DNA of 64,000 nt from Natronorubrum aibiense (GTDB lineage: Archaea > Halobacteriota > Halobacteria > Halobacteriales > Natrialbaceae). Position numbers and translations under genes: made by a program. The notes under the pieces are model-generated. The model was given only the letters and a program-made list of their open reading frames with translations, was not told the DNA's origin and did no database searches. Below, in pieces: positions 1 through 9,198 of the stretch. Each line of letters starts with the position of its first letter. Position 1 is the first letter of the stretch. The stretch is taken from NCBI RefSeq assembly GCF_009392895.1, contig NZ_CP045488.1, positions 248,001 through 312,000 of the forward strand. Direction: 5' to 3'.

Positions 1-281
1 TAATTCCCCGTCGGAAACCCGGTCCATATCTCGTAGGGCATCGTGTTCGGGTAGTTCTCTGCCGTCCACTCGATCGTCCGCCAGTGATACCAGGAGTCGA
101 TGCCACCCAGCGCGGGCGTGCCGTCCTCGGTGACGAATCGCCCGTACGCCTGGGTCCGTACCCAGAACATAAACAGCATCACCACCCCGATGATGGGGAT
201 GTGATACCAGTCGGCCCACGTCTGGAGGAACGACGGCGACGTTTCAGCCCCGTCGTCGACGTGTTCAGTGTCCGTACTCAT
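1..281 (-). CDS. aglB: Oligosaccharyltransferase AglB, N-terminal part (truncated by window edge)
   Basis: The reverse strand reads from an ATG at 281 and runs off the window start, giving 93 visible residues. After a short acidic, cytoplasmic N-terminus (about 25 residues) comes one hydrophobic segment (HIPIIGVVMLFMFWV), then a loop with GGIDSWYHWRTIEW. The D-x-x-YHWR block is characteristic of the first external loop of STT3/AglB oligosaccharyltransferases, which transfer the assembled glycan from dolichol phosphate to Asn in N-x-S/T sequons on the outer membrane face. A TATA-like GGCTTATTC lies about 28 nt upstream, so the transcript is probably leaderless. It is divergent from the glycosyltransferase at 449, the same neighbourhood as aglB-aglG in Haloferax. 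The catalytic WWDYG motif lies outside the window. Confidence 0.85.
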   Translation of the reverse strand, partial: MSTDTEHVDDGAETSPSFLQTWADWYHIPIIGVVMLFMFWVRTQAYGRFVTEDGTPALGGIDSWYHWRTIEWTAENYPNTMPYEIWTGFPTGN

Positions 282-362
282 TAGGTTGCAACAGACACAA
301 CCCAAGAATAAGCCTTGTCATCTATCTGTCGCTCTTCGGAAACGAAAGTTACGATGGCACGT

Positions 363-384
363 AACCCGGTACGGGTTCGTACCG
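363..384. promoter_or_regulatory. Overlapping inverted repeats in the aglB/aglG divergent promoter region
   Basis: AACCCG (363-368) pairs with CGGGTT (372-377), and the overlapping CGGTAC (367-372) pairs with GTACCG (379-384). The two arrangements are mutually exclusive. They lie between the divergent aglB and aglG promoters, so an operator is plausible, but function is inferred only from position. Confidence 0.3.
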
Positions 385-416
385 CCCCTACGACTGGAAC
401 CCTCCTGAAGGAAAAC

Positions 417-424
417 ACTTATTC
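417..424 (+). promoter_or_regulatory. TATA-like box of the aglG-type gene
   Basis: ACTTATTC is centred about 29 nt upstream of the ATG at 449, the spacing of a haloarchaeal leaderless promoter. Confidence 0.5.
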
Positions 425-448
425 GCCGTTCACAGCAACCGATTCCCG

Positions 449-1408
449 ATGAAGGTCTCTGTCGTCATCTGTACCTACGCGATGGAACGCTACGACGTGT
501 TCTCCGAGTGTGTTGACAGCGTACTCGCCCAGACGTACGAGCCACTCGAGGTCGTCATCGTCGTCGACGGGAACGATGCCGTCTTCGATCGCGTCCAGGA
601 TGACTACGGCGACCTCGAGGACGTCATCCTCCACTGCAACGACGAGAATCAGGGCATTTCGTACAGCCGAACTCGAGGTGCCGAACTCGCAACCGGCAAC
701 GTCGTGGCGTTTATCGACGACGACGCCGTTGCCGAACCCGACTGGATCGAGGAGTTGGCTCGCGTCTACGACGAGACCGACGCAATCGCTGTCGGTGGCC
801 ACGCGAAACCCGACTGGGTGACTGAGAAGCCGGAGTTCTTCCCCGAAGAGTTCTACTGGCTGGTCGGCTGTGACGAGCGCGGGATGGGCGAGCACATGGA
901 GGAACTGCGGAACACGTACGGCTCGAACATCTCGTTTCGCCGTGACGTGTTCCTCAACGTCGGCGGCTACGACGAGAATACCGGCCGGAAAGGCGATCGC
1001 CACATCCAGGCCCACGAGGCGCCGGTCTGCATTCGAATGGCCAACAAGTACGGCAAGGGTGTGATCTACAACACCGACGCCGTGGTCCATCACAAACTGT
1101 TCGACTACCGCGGCGATTTCCGCTGGCTCGTGTTTCGCTCGTTCTGGCAGGGCTACTCCAAACGGATCATGGATATTCTGCTGCCCGAGGCGTCGGGAGA
1201 CAAGAACGAGTATTTGAAGCAGCTCATGCTCGAGTTCGTCCCCGACCGGCTGTTCGATCTCGTCCGCGAGCCGTCGACGGCGAAGGCGAAACAGCTCGTG
1301 ACGATCTTCATCTTTACCGCCGCGGTCGGATTCGGCTATCTGTACGGTCTCATCGACGTCGATCGTTCGGAACTTGCTGCGGATCATGACACTGTAACGG
1401 GACGCTGA
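449..1408 (+). CDS. aglG: Family 2 glycosyltransferase, AglG-like
   Basis: This 319-residue protein has a GT-A fold. It starts MKVSVVICTY, a typical GT2 first beta strand, with VVIVVDGND near residue 38 and the metal/nucleotide motif FIDDDA near residue 90. A C-terminal hydrophobic stretch (LVTIFIFTAAVGFGYLYGLI, about 285-305) could anchor it to the inner membrane leaflet. The family adds sugars to dolichol-phosphate-linked intermediates. Length, start sequence and position next to aglB match Haloferax AglG, which adds the second (hexuronic acid) residue. The specific sugar cannot be read from sequence, so the AglG name is by context and resemblance. Confidence 0.65.
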   Translation: MKVSVVICTYAMERYDVFSECVDSVLAQTYEPLEVVIVVDGNDAVFDRVQDDYGDLEDVILHCNDENQGISYSRTRGAELATGNVVAFIDDDAVAEPDWIEELARVYDETDAIAVGGHAKPDWVTEKPEFFPEEFYWLVGCDERGMGEHMEELRNTYGSNISFRRDVFLNVGGYDENTGRKGDRHIQAHEAPVCIRMANKYGKGVIYNTDAVVHHKLFDYRGDFRWLVFRSFWQGYSKRIMDILLPEASGDKNEYLKQLMLEFVPDRLFDLVREPSTAKAKQLVTIFIFTAAVGFGYLYGLIDVDRSELAADHDTVTGR

Positions 1409-1440
1409 GCCTGTGAGTTGACGACGCTGGGTCGGTTTGG

Positions 1441-2373
1441 TTACTCCTCGAGTGTCGGGATACCGCACTCGCGTGTCGTGTCGCGGTCGCCGGTGAGATA
1501 CTCCTGATAGTAGCCGAGGCCACGGACACCAGTGAGAAATCTCGAGAGTGCGCCGAACGCGAGTCGGTCTCGCCGCGGCAGGTCGCGGTTGGGACGTTTA
1601 ATCCCGCTCGGTCGTGGCGGAACGCCGGGAGTGCCGTAGCGCTCGGGATGATAGCGCTGTAGTTGGCAGAGCCCGCGACCGACGCGGCGGTCTTTTTTCA
1701 CGAGCTCGGAGAGGGTGTTTCTGGTCGGGTGGGACATCGTGACGTCATCGGCGAAGTGCATGTCGTAGCCCGCTTCGTGAACCCGGTTACCGAACTCCTT
1801 GTCGCCGCCCGAAATCAGGCGGTGGTCGAACAGCCCCACGTCCGCAAAGACCTCGCGGCGGACGAACAGACAGCAAGTCGGCGCGAACTGCTGGCGCTCG
1901 AGGTACTGCTGAATGGGAAAGCCAGTGTGATGGTCGTAGCGGGCTGCCAGTGACGGGTTCTCGGGCAGGGCGAGTTCGACGTTGCAACCCATGTAGTCGG
2001 CATCCGTTGAGTGGAACGTCTGGAGGGCGGACTCGAGCCAGCCCTCGGGAACCGTCATATCGGCGTCGACGAAGGCCAGAAGTTCGCTGTCGGTGTTGCG
2101 GATGCCAGTGTTGCGAGCGGCGTAGGAGGACTGAATCTCGGTTTCGTGACAGAGTGAGAGTCTGTCGTCGTCGTAGGATCGGACGACATCAGAGGTTCGG
2201 TCGGTGGAGTTGTTGTCGACGACGGCGATTCGGTAGTCGTGAGTGGTTGATTGGGCAAGGAGGGACTCGAGAGTGGTAGTAATTCCGCTAGGGTCGTTGT
2301 AGACCGGTATTACAACAGACACTTCTGTTGGTTCTTCGGTCATTTTGTCGCCCTGATTGACGACTGTTTGCAT
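1441..2373 (-). CDS. Family 2 glycosyltransferase of the agl cluster
   Basis: This 310-residue GT2 enzyme has VSVVIPVYND near residue 18, VVDNNSTDRT near 50 and the DxD-type motif FVDADM near 97. A later GGDKEFGNRV region resembles the acceptor/base segment of GT2 enzymes. It probably adds one sugar to a lipid-linked glycan at the cytoplasmic face. The ATG at 2373 lies 27 nt below a GCATATTAACC TATA-like box, so I keep this start; the alternative ATG at 2343 would shorten the protein by 10 residues. It is convergent with the aglG-like gene. AglI or AglE are possible equivalents, but I cannot separate them. Confidence 0.75.
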   Translation of the reverse strand: MQTVVNQGDKMTEEPTEVSVVIPVYNDPSGITTTLESLLAQSTTHDYRIAVVDNNSTDRTSDVVRSYDDDRLSLCHETEIQSSYAARNTGIRNTDSELLAFVDADMTVPEGWLESALQTFHSTDADYMGCNVELALPENPSLAARYDHHTGFPIQQYLERQQFAPTCCLFVRREVFADVGLFDHRLISGGDKEFGNRVHEAGYDMHFADDVTMSHPTRNTLSELVKKDRRVGRGLCQLQRYHPERYGTPGVPPRPSGIKRPNRDLPRRDRLAFGALSRFLTGVRGLGYYQEYLTGDRDTTRECGIPTLEE

Positions 2374-2443
2374 GGTTTAAATCAATGATGAGTGGTTAAT
2401 ATGCATTCGTATGTAATGGAGGCAACCGATTCGGAAACGAGAT

Positions 2444-3424
2444 TCACCGATACCCAAGATCGCGGAGGTGCTCTTCCACGTCTATCGCTTCACTTCGACC
2501 GGCATCCAAATCCGGTTCTCGCGTTCTCTGATCGGTCGCTGACGCTTCTACCCACGGGACCTGCTTTACGACCGGATGTGGAAATCCCTCCGGATGACCG
2601 TATGCGTGAAACTCTCCGAACGCTTCGCCGTGGTCAGCAGTAATCGCGACGGTTTCAGCATCGATGTTCTCCAGTAGAACCTCGAGGTCATCGAGAACGA
2701 GGCGGAGTGTGTGCATGTATAGTTCGTAGACATCCTCGCGGTCAGCATCTCCCGTCTCGAGTTGCTGATACCCTTCTTGCTCGAGGTCAGTCAGCGGCCG
2801 ACCTTCATCTAGTGCACGGCCGAGGTATGGCAGGTGTGGCTGCATGTAGTGAACTATCAGTCGATCAGGGTCGTTTTCCCTCCCCGCTTTGATCGCGTGA
2901 TCGGTCATTACTCGCGGAAGCGCCACTTGATACGTGTCGTCGTGGTAGTCACGCCACACCATATCGACCGCATCGAACGTCGACAGGTCGACGAGATTCC
3001 ACCGAGAAAAATCCAGTGGCGTCGTGTTGTTCTTCGGCGGTAAGGTGCCGCGTTCGAACAACTGTCCTGCATGACCGTTCCCGGTTACGTAGTGCGTTCG
3101 TTCAATCTCGTCTCGATATGTCTCAGTGAACGTGTTCGCCATCCACTCGTCCGACTGACTTCCGACCGACCACATCGTGTCGACGTCCGCAATGAAGTCG
3201 TACTCGTCTGCGACTTCGCGAAGCGTGTCGACCCGACAGGCGTCCAGAACCACGAGGACGTCCCACTCACGTTCGTAGATGTTCGTACCCAACGGAGCTC
3301 GTGACGTTATCGCATACCAGAACACAAGATACCACGTATATACGATGTATAGTGGTGCTCGAGTGGGATGTTGACGGAATCGCTCGCGCATCTCTGCGAG
3401 CCATTCCCGGACGTTCGTCTGCAT
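2444..3424 (-). CDS. Alkaline-phosphatase-superfamily (sulfatase-like) protein of the agl cluster
   Basis: A 326-residue protein starting MQTNVREWL; a longer frame upstream would overlap the flippase gene, so the ATG at 3424 is preferred, leaving a 40-nt gap. One hydrophobic segment (YIVYTWYLVFWYAI, about 25-38) precedes a sulfatase/phosphatase core: LVVLDACRVDTLR carries the first metal-binding Asp, IVHYMQPHLPYLG the substrate loop and ITADHGEAFGE the second metal site. The Cys of the sulfatase signature CxPxR is not present, so it need not be a true sulfatase. A transferase or hydrolase acting on the surface glycan or its lipid carrier is inferred from location. Confidence 0.7.
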   Translation of the reverse strand: MQTNVREWLAEMRERFRQHPTRAPLYIVYTWYLVFWYAITSRAPLGTNIYEREWDVLVVLDACRVDTLREVADEYDFIADVDTMWSVGSQSDEWMANTFTETYRDEIERTHYVTGNGHAGQLFERGTLPPKNNTTPLDFSRWNLVDLSTFDAVDMVWRDYHDDTYQVALPRVMTDHAIKAGRENDPDRLIVHYMQPHLPYLGRALDEGRPLTDLEQEGYQQLETGDADREDVYELYMHTLRLVLDDLEVLLENIDAETVAITADHGEAFGEFHAYGHPEGFPHPVVKQVPWVEASATDQRTREPDLDAGRSEAIDVEEHLRDLGYR

Positions 3425-3464
3425 GTGTTCTCGGTCGCAGGACAACAGTGATGAAACGACCGAT

Positions 3465-4889
3465 TCACTCCGAGGAGAACACTGGCAACCGGAACGGGAG
3501 GTTGTTCTCGACAGTCGTCCGGAACTCTCGAGAGAGCGCAAGGAGGACAGAGAAGTAGACGGCGGCGCCAATGCCGATCAACACGATAACGATGGGCAAC
3601 GAATCACCGACAGTGACACGAGCGACGAAAACGACCACAGCCATTGTACCGGCGGATAAGCACTGTTTAGCTATTTCACCGGCCGGTAGGTCGACGTTGA
3701 CAACCCGGTTGGCGTAGTGGTAGCCGAGCAAGAGGCCGATACCGGCAGAGAGAGTTGTCGCTGCTGCCGCACCGTACCAGCCGAACTGCCACGTGAGAAC
3801 GAGGTTCAGTGTGAGGTTCACTGCGACGAAAACAGCATTGATATGGAACGTGAGCTCCGGGTGGTCAAGCGCGTTGATCGTCGACAGGAACTGGTCCATA
3901 TAGCCGTATAGGAGCCGCGCGAACGTGAGCACGAGGAGAACGTAGTATCCAGTTTCGAACCCAGATCCGTAGACAGTCAGAACGACGTCACCGACGAGCG
4001 CGGCGCCGACCAGCCCCGGTATGATGAACAGTCCAGCGTACGCGAGACTGACACGCAACAACCCAGCGACTTGGTCGGATTCTTTTTCTGACGATAACTT
4101 GCTCATCTCCGGGAACAACGTTCGGGAGATAGACGCACCGAAGATGGCAAATAGAGATGCGAGGTTCCACGCAATTTCGTAGACGGCGATGAGGCTGTGG
4201 GAGACAAAGATCGCGAGGATAATTGTGTCCATCGACAAGAACGTTCGACCCTTAATCGAACTGAGCCACGAGAACTGTGCATACGATTTCAACCGGTAGA
4301 ATTCCTGCCGAGACGGCGGTTTATTGGGTATCGTAACGAAGTACGCACCGATAGCGACCGCGACAACGGCACCGACGACGTACCCGGTAAACGCACCGGC
4401 GATGCCGAATCCAGTGAGCACTAATACAATCTGGACGATACTTCGGCTCGTCCATTCGACTGGGGAAAGAAGACTCGACACGTGCACAAGGTGCTGGCCG
4501 TCAAGAACCGTTTGAACAAAGACGAGTGCAAGCCGCACAGCCAACATTACGACGAGAATCCACGTCGCGTCAATATTCATGAAGTCGTTCAAATAGGGGC
4601 GGGCAATCCAAAGAGAAATAGCGACGATGCCGTACAGCGCGAACTGCGTGACCGCGCCGGCGACAACGTAGTTGCCGTTGTTACCCTCGCTGACGCGTTT
4701 TCGAATCGCCTGTGGCAAGCCGAACTCTCCAGCAATTGCCACCCAGGAGAGTACAGACAACACAACGATGTACGTCCCGTATTGGTCTTGTCCAAGTGTA
4801 CGCGTGAGGACAATGGTTGCGACAAATCCCGAGACCGACATCGCAAGCTGGGACAGGAAATTCACTATGGATGTGCGGCCATATTTCAT
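3465..4889 (-). CDS. aglR: Polysaccharide flippase (MOP/Wzx superfamily), AglR-like
   Basis: This 474-residue integral membrane protein has about 12-14 hydrophobic segments. The N-terminus (TSIVNFLSQLAMSVSGFVATIVLTRTLG...YGTY) is typical of Wzx/MVF flippases, which move lipid-linked oligosaccharides across the membrane. In Haloferax, AglR has been assigned to flipping dolichol-phosphate-linked sugar. Here the gene sits between the sulfatase-like protein and AglF, inside a glycosylation cluster. A TATA-like CGCTAATC lies about 20 nt upstream of the ATG. The AglR assignment is by family and context. Confidence 0.75.
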   Translation of the reverse strand: MKYGRTSIVNFLSQLAMSVSGFVATIVLTRTLGQDQYGTYIVVLSVLSWVAIAGEFGLPQAIRKRVSEGNNGNYVVAGAVTQFALYGIVAISLWIARPYLNDFMNIDATWILVVMLAVRLALVFVQTVLDGQHLVHVSSLLSPVEWTSRSIVQIVLVLTGFGIAGAFTGYVVGAVVAVAIGAYFVTIPNKPPSRQEFYRLKSYAQFSWLSSIKGRTFLSMDTIILAIFVSHSLIAVYEIAWNLASLFAIFGASISRTLFPEMSKLSSEKESDQVAGLLRVSLAYAGLFIIPGLVGAALVGDVVLTVYGSGFETGYYVLLVLTFARLLYGYMDQFLSTINALDHPELTFHINAVFVAVNLTLNLVLTWQFGWYGAAAATTLSAGIGLLLGYHYANRVVNVDLPAGEIAKQCLSAGTMAVVVFVARVTVGDSLPIVIVLIGIGAAVYFSVLLALSREFRTTVENNLPFRLPVFSSE

Positions 4890-5039
4890 AGACGGTCACG
4901 GGATTAGCGGATACAAGCGGAGTTGCTGGCGCCGACGTGTTAATACTGTGTTTCTTCGCGATGGGAGGCAACCATTTTGTGTTCGGTATTCGTGAAATAA
5001 CGCCGTCAGTAGATAGACGCAATCGTGTATCGCTCACAA

Positions 5040-5050
5040 AGTATATACTA
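5040..5050 (+). promoter_or_regulatory. TATA box of aglF
   Basis: AGTATATACTATC is centred about 28 nt upstream of the ATG at 5072, indicating a leaderless transcript and supporting that start over longer frames. Confidence 0.6.
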
Positions 5051-5071
5051 TCCCGTCAGAACATTCGGTAC

Positions 5072-5809
5072 ATGCAAGCAGTCGTCTTGGCCGCGGGCAA
5101 GGGAACTCGCCTCCGGCCGCTCACCGACGATAAGCCGAAGGTCCTCGTCGAAGTCGACGACACACCGCTCATCGAGGACGTCTTCGACAACCTCCTCGAG
5201 ATCGGCGTCACCGAGCTCGTCGTGGTCGTCGGCTACATGAAAGAAAAGATCATCGAGCGCTACGGCGACGAGTACGAGGGCGTCCCGATCACCTACGCGC
5301 ACCAGCGCGAGCAGTTGGGACTTGCCCATGCGATCTTACAGGCCGAGCCGCACATCGACGACGAGTTCGTGTTGATGCTCGGGGACAACATTTTCCGGGG
5401 GAACCTCGGCGACGTGATCAACCGCCAGCAGGAAGACCGCGCCGACGCGGCCTTCCTCGTCGAGGAAGTGCCGTACGAGGAGGCCTCCCGCTATGGCGTG
5501 CTCGACACGAACGAGTACGGCGAGATCGTCGAAGTGGTCGAGAAACCGGACGAGCCGCCGTCGAACCTCGTCATGACTGGCTTCTATACGTTTACACCGG
5601 CGATCTTCCACGCCTGTCATCTCGTTCAGCCGAGCGACCGGGGCGAGTACGAACTCCCCGACGCGATCGATCTGCTGATCCAGTCCGGGCGTACGATCGA
5701 CGCGATCCGGATGGACGGCTGGCGGATCGACGTCGGCTATCCCGAGGATCGAGAGACCGCAGAAGAACGAATTCAGTCCGACGATGACGAACCGGTCTTC
5801 GAGCAGTAA
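5072..5809 (+). CDS. aglF: Nucleoside-triphosphate:sugar-1-phosphate nucleotidyltransferase, AglF-like
   Basis: The 245-residue protein starts MQAVVLAAGKGTRLRPLT, the classic nucleotide-binding signature (GxGxRLxPLT) of glucose-1-phosphate uridylyl/thymidylyltransferases. KPKVLVEV holds the conserved Lys, LMLGDNIF the metal/sugar-phosphate region, and EVVEKPDEP the EKP motif. It makes the activated sugar (UDP- or dTDP-hexose) that feeds glycan assembly. The size matches Haloferax AglF (glucose-1-phosphate uridylyltransferase), and it lies in the agl cluster. UTP versus dTTP preference cannot be told from the sequence. Confidence 0.8.
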   Translation: MQAVVLAAGKGTRLRPLTDDKPKVLVEVDDTPLIEDVFDNLLEIGVTELVVVVGYMKEKIIERYGDEYEGVPITYAHQREQLGLAHAILQAEPHIDDEFVLMLGDNIFRGNLGDVINRQQEDRADAAFLVEEVPYEEASRYGVLDTNEYGEIVEVVEKPDEPPSNLVMTGFYTFTPAIFHACHLVQPSDRGEYELPDAIDLLIQSGRTIDAIRMDGWRIDVGYPEDRETAEERIQSDDDEPVFEQ

Positions 5810-5881
5810 CACGAACGGACTCGAGTGTGGTCGCCGCGTGGTGTGATACGTAGCGACCGAACGAAGAGTCGCGTGATGGAG

Positions 5882-6427
5882 CTACCAGGGCTCGTTTTTC
5901 AGGCCGAGTTTGTAGGCGATGACGTTCGTCGTGACGTGGAGAACCGGCGTGAGGATCACGACGACGGCGATGACGTCCCAAGTAAACACGTCGACGAACC
6001 AATCGGTCGCCAGTAGCGCGGTCAGTGGCAGCGAGACGACGACGAAGTCGAGCTGGTCGAGTCCGGGGAACATCGCGCCGCGCTGGCGGCCGGACCGGCG
6101 TTTGAGAAACGACGCAAGGATGTCGCCGAGCATCGCTCCGGCGGCGAGTCCGAGCGCCGCGGGGAACGTGAATTCGGGGACATCGACGCCAATCGCGGAG
6201 CCGACGGAGTTCGCAGCGAGAGTCAGGAGACCCGCAAGCGCGAGCCCGGCAGTGGTCCCCGCTGCGGTGCCGCGCCACGTTTTGCCGTCGCCCAGTACCC
6301 GCTTGTCACCCCACGTCCGGCCGCCGTCGATCGGTCGACCGCCGCCGGCCAACACTGCGGCGTTGTTCGGCACGTAGGCGGGCAACATCGCCCAGAACGC
6401 GATCACGATCGTCTCGAAGATTGCCAT
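5882..6427 (-). CDS. carS: CDP-archaeol synthase
   Basis: This 181-residue membrane protein starts MAIFETIVIAFWAMLPAYVPNN and has 4-5 hydrophobic segments. The cytoplasmic loop around DGGRTWGDKRVLGDGKTWRG is the signature of CarS (former DUF46), which condenses CTP with unsaturated archaetidic acid to give CDP-archaeol, the precursor of archaeal phospholipid head groups. GAMLGDILASFLKRR is the second conserved loop. The ATG at 6427 is 28 nt below a CGATTAAGAC TATA-like box; longer frames upstream are not credible. It is transcribed away from doeA. Confidence 0.9.
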   Translation of the reverse strand: MAIFETIVIAFWAMLPAYVPNNAAVLAGGGRPIDGGRTWGDKRVLGDGKTWRGTAAGTTAGLALAGLLTLAANSVGSAIGVDVPEFTFPAALGLAAGAMLGDILASFLKRRSGRQRGAMFPGLDQLDFVVVSLPLTALLATDWFVDVFTWDVIAVVVILTPVLHVTTNVIAYKLGLKNEPW

Positions 6428-6542
6428 ATCCGGCCGAACGAACCGCCGTGTCTTAATCGGCGGTGGTTCGCAGGCGACCGCGAGAACGACCCACGAACGA
6501 CCCACGGTGCCGATGTCTCGTCGACTCACTTCCCAAATGTAA

Positions 6543-6557
6543 ACAGTATCTGTAATA
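6543..6557. promoter_or_regulatory. Dyad upstream of doeA (ACAGTATCTGTAATA)
   Basis: ACAG-TAT-CTGT is a perfect short inverted repeat about 25 nt upstream of the TATA-like CTTTTAG (about 6572-6578) of the ectoine hydrolase gene. The core ACAGTATCTRTA recurs at 25061-25072 in the promoter of the diaminobutyrate-type aminotransferase, which suggests a common regulator. Confidence 0.4.
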
Positions 6558-6617
6558 GACGTACACGAAAAACTTTTAGCGCTGCTAGTCGATCTGCCTC
6601 GTAGAGGCCCTGTTACC

Positions 6618-7796
6618 GTGTCACGAAATATTTTCGACGAAGCCGAGTACGAACGGCGGGTCGAGCGGACGAAAGAACGGTTGCGCGAGGAGGATCTCGA
6701 CGCGATCGTCGTCGCCGACCCGGCCAACATGAACTATCTCACCGGCTATGACGGTTGGTCGTTTTACGTCCACCAGGCCGTCGTTGTCACGGTGGACCAC
6801 GAGGAACCAGTCTGGGTTGGCCGCGAGATGGACGGGGGCGGCGCGCGAGCGACGACGTATCTGTCCGAGCCGAATATCCTCTCTTACAGCGACGACCACG
6901 TCCACTCGCCACACGACCTCCATCCGATGGACTACATCGCGGGCGTGCTCGAGGACCTCGAGGTCGCGGACGGCCGGATCGGCCTCGAGATGGACGCGGC
7001 TTACTTCACCGCGAAGTCCTACACGCGTCTGCAACAGAACCTACCCGACGCCGAGTTCGAAGATGCGACGCTGCTGGTCGGCTGGGTACGGATCAAAAAG
7101 TCCGAGCAGGAACTCGAGTACATGCGCGAGGCCGCCCGAATCTCCGAAAACGCCATGCAGGCGGGCCTCGACGCGATCGAAGCAGGCGTGCCGGAGTACG
7201 AGGCCGCGGCAGCGATTTACGAGGCGCTGATCACCGGCACCGAGGAGTACGGCGGCGACTATCCCTCGATCGTCCCGCTGATGCCCTCGGGCGACCACAC
7301 CGACACGCCCCACCTCACGTGGACCGACCGCCCGTTCGAGGACGGCGACCCGGTCATCATCGAACTCTCGGGCTGTCGCCACCGGTATCACTCGCCGCTG
7401 GCCCGCACGACGTTCGTCGGCGATCCGCCCGAGGAACTCGAGGAAACCGCCGAGATCGTCGTCGAAGGGATCGAGGCGGCCCTCGATGTCGTCGAACCGG
7501 GCGTGACCTGCGAAGCCGTCGAGAAGGCCTGGCGCGAGACGATCGCCCAGTATGGCCTCGAGAAGGAGGATCGGATCGGCTACTCGATGGGACTGGGCTA
7601 CCCGCCGGACTGGGGCGAACACACCGCGAGCATTCGGCCGGGCGACGAGACGGTCCTCGAGGAGAACATGACCTTCCACATGATCCCCGGCATCTGGACG
7701 GAGGAAGTCGGCATGGAGATCAGCGAGACGTTCCGCGTCACCAACAACGGAGCCGAAACGCTGGCTGACTTCCCGCGACAGCTGTTTACAACCTGA
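6618..7796 (+). CDS. doeA: Ectoine hydrolase (M24-fold), DoeA/EutD family
   Basis: This 392-residue creatinase/M24-fold protein belongs to the ectoine hydrolase group, which opens the ectoine ring to N-acetyl-2,4-diaminobutyrate. Family hallmarks along the chain are [13 protein letters not shown] (41-53), [15 protein letters not shown] (211-225), PHLTW (231-235), [11 protein letters not shown] (256-266), [15 protein letters not shown] (321-335), [10 protein letters not shown] (351-360) and DFPRQLF (384-390). The two Asp metal ligands of true M24 peptidases are replaced (IELSGC and SPLART), as in DoeA-type enzymes. The start is GTG with GAGG 12-15 nt upstream. The next gene, glutamate dehydrogenase, begins 8 nt after the stop. 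Substrate is inferred from family; hydroxyectoine is also possible. Confidence 0.85.
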   Translation: MSRNIFDEAEYERRVERTKERLREEDLDAIVVADPANMNYLTGYDGWSFYVHQAVVVTVDHEEPVWVGREMDGGGARATTYLSEPNILSYSDDHVHSPHDLHPMDYIAGVLEDLEVADGRIGLEMDAAYFTAKSYTRLQQNLPDAEFEDATLLVGWVRIKKSEQELEYMREAARISENAMQAGLDAIEAGVPEYEAAAAIYEALITGTEEYGGDYPSIVPLMPSGDHTDTPHLTWTDRPFEDGDPVIIELSGCRHRYHSPLARTTFVGDPPEELEETAEIVVEGIEAALDVVEPGVTCEAVEKAWRETIAQYGLEKEDRIGYSMGLGYPPDWGEHTASIRPGDETVLEENMTFHMIPGIWTEEVGMEISETFRVTNNGAETLADFPRQLFTT

Positions 7797-7804
7797 GAAA
7801 TACA

Positions 7805-9085
7805 ATGACAACGACACCACCCACTCACGAGACGGACGACGACCTTGACTCGGCGCTCGTCACCGCCCGCCGCCAACTCGAGCGAGCCGCGGCCCATATC
7901 GACGTCGACCCGGGCGTGATCGAGCGGCTAAAACACCCGACAAAGGTCCAGCAGGTCTCGGTCCCCCTCGAGCGCGACGACGGGAACGTCGAAGTCTTCA
8001 CTGGCTACCGCGCCCAGCACGACGACGTCCGCGGACCGTACAAGGGTGGGCTTCGGTACCACCCCGAGGTAACCGCCGAGGAGTGTACCGGGCTGTCGAT
8101 GTGGATGACCTGGAAGTGCGCCGTGATGGATCTCCCCTTCGGCGGCGGAAAAGGCGGTGTCGCCGTCGATCCCAAGTCGCTGAGCAGCGACGAGACCGAA
8201 CGGCTCACCCGCCGATTCGCCGAAGAACTGCGCGACGTCGTCGGCCCGACGAAAGACGTTCCCGCACCCGACATGGGCACCGACGCGCAGACGATGGCGT
8301 GGTTCATGGACGCCTACTCGATGCAACAGGGTGAGACCGTCCCCGGCGTCGTCACCGGCAAACCACCCGTCATCGGTGGCTCCTACGGCCGCGAGGAGGC
8401 ACCCGGTCGATCGACCGCGATCGTCACACGAGAGGCGGTCGACTACGACGGCCGCGACCTCTTGGAGACGACCGTCGCCGTCCAGGGCTTCGGCAGCGTC
8501 GGTGCCAACGCCGCCCGCCTGCTTGAGGACTGGGGCGCGACGATCGTCGCCGTCAGCGACGTCAACGGCGCGATCTACGACCCCGACGGCCTCTCGACGC
8601 ACGACGTCCCGACCCACGAGGAAGAACCCGAAGCCGTCCTCGAGCAGGACGCCCCCGAGACGCTCACGAACGAGGCGCTCCTCGAACTCGACGCCGACGT
8701 GTTGATCCCAGCCGCCGTCGGCAACGTCATCACCGCGGACAACGCGGACGCCATCGCGGCCGACATCGTCGTCGAGGGGGCAAACGGGCCGACAACGTTC
8801 GCGGCCGACTCGATCCTGGCCGAGCGCGACGTGCAGGTGATCCCGGATATCCTCGCCAACGCCGGCGGGGTGACGGTGAGCTACTTCGAGTGGCTCCAAG
8901 ATATCAACCGCCGCCAGTGGAGCCTCGAGCGCGTCAACGCGGAACTCGAGGAACACATGCTCGAGGCCTGGAACGACGTCCGTGCGGAGGTCGAAGCGAA
9001 GGACCTGACGTGGCGTGACGCCGCCTACGTCGTGGCGCTCTCCCGGATCGCCGAGGCGAAGGCGACGCGCGGGCTCTGGCCGTAG
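7805..9085 (+). CDS. gdhB: Glu/Leu/Phe/Val dehydrogenase (glutamate dehydrogenase type)
   Basis: A 426-residue enzyme with [11 protein letters not shown] (substrate Lys), [18 protein letters not shown] (active-site segment), [11 protein letters not shown] and a Rossmann motif [14 protein letters not shown]. It interconverts 2-oxoglutarate plus ammonia and glutamate with NAD(P). It starts 8 nt after doeA and is almost certainly co-transcribed with it. In that setting it could regenerate 2-oxoglutarate for the transaminases of the island, or release ammonia from solute degradation. Cofactor preference is not determined. Haloarchaea have several paralogues, so the symbol is only approximate. Confidence 0.85.
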   Translation: MTTTPPTHETDDDLDSALVTARRQLERAAAHIDVDPGVIERLKHPTKVQQVSVPLERDDGNVEVFTGYRAQHDDVRGPYKGGLRYHPEVTAEECTGLSMWMTWKCAVMDLPFGGGKGGVAVDPKSLSSDETERLTRRFAEELRDVVGPTKDVPAPDMGTDAQTMAWFMDAYSMQQGETVPGVVTGKPPVIGGSYGREEAPGRSTAIVTREAVDYDGRDLLETTVAVQGFGSVGANAARLLEDWGATIVAVSDVNGAIYDPDGLSTHDVPTHEEEPEAVLEQDAPETLTNEALLELDADVLIPAAVGNVITADNADAIAADIVVEGANGPTTFAADSILAERDVQVIPDILANAGGVTVSYFEWLQDINRRQWSLERVNAELEEHMLEAWNDVRAEVEAKDLTWRDAAYVVALSRIAEAKATRGLWP

Positions 9086-9198
9086 CCCGTCTTCCAACGT
9101 CCAGTTCGTGTGTCAGTTCAGGGCAGTGTCTATCCGTTGAACGACGTTCCCTCGCATTTCAAAATACAAAGTCAAAATAACTTGATAGACAGTCGCTA

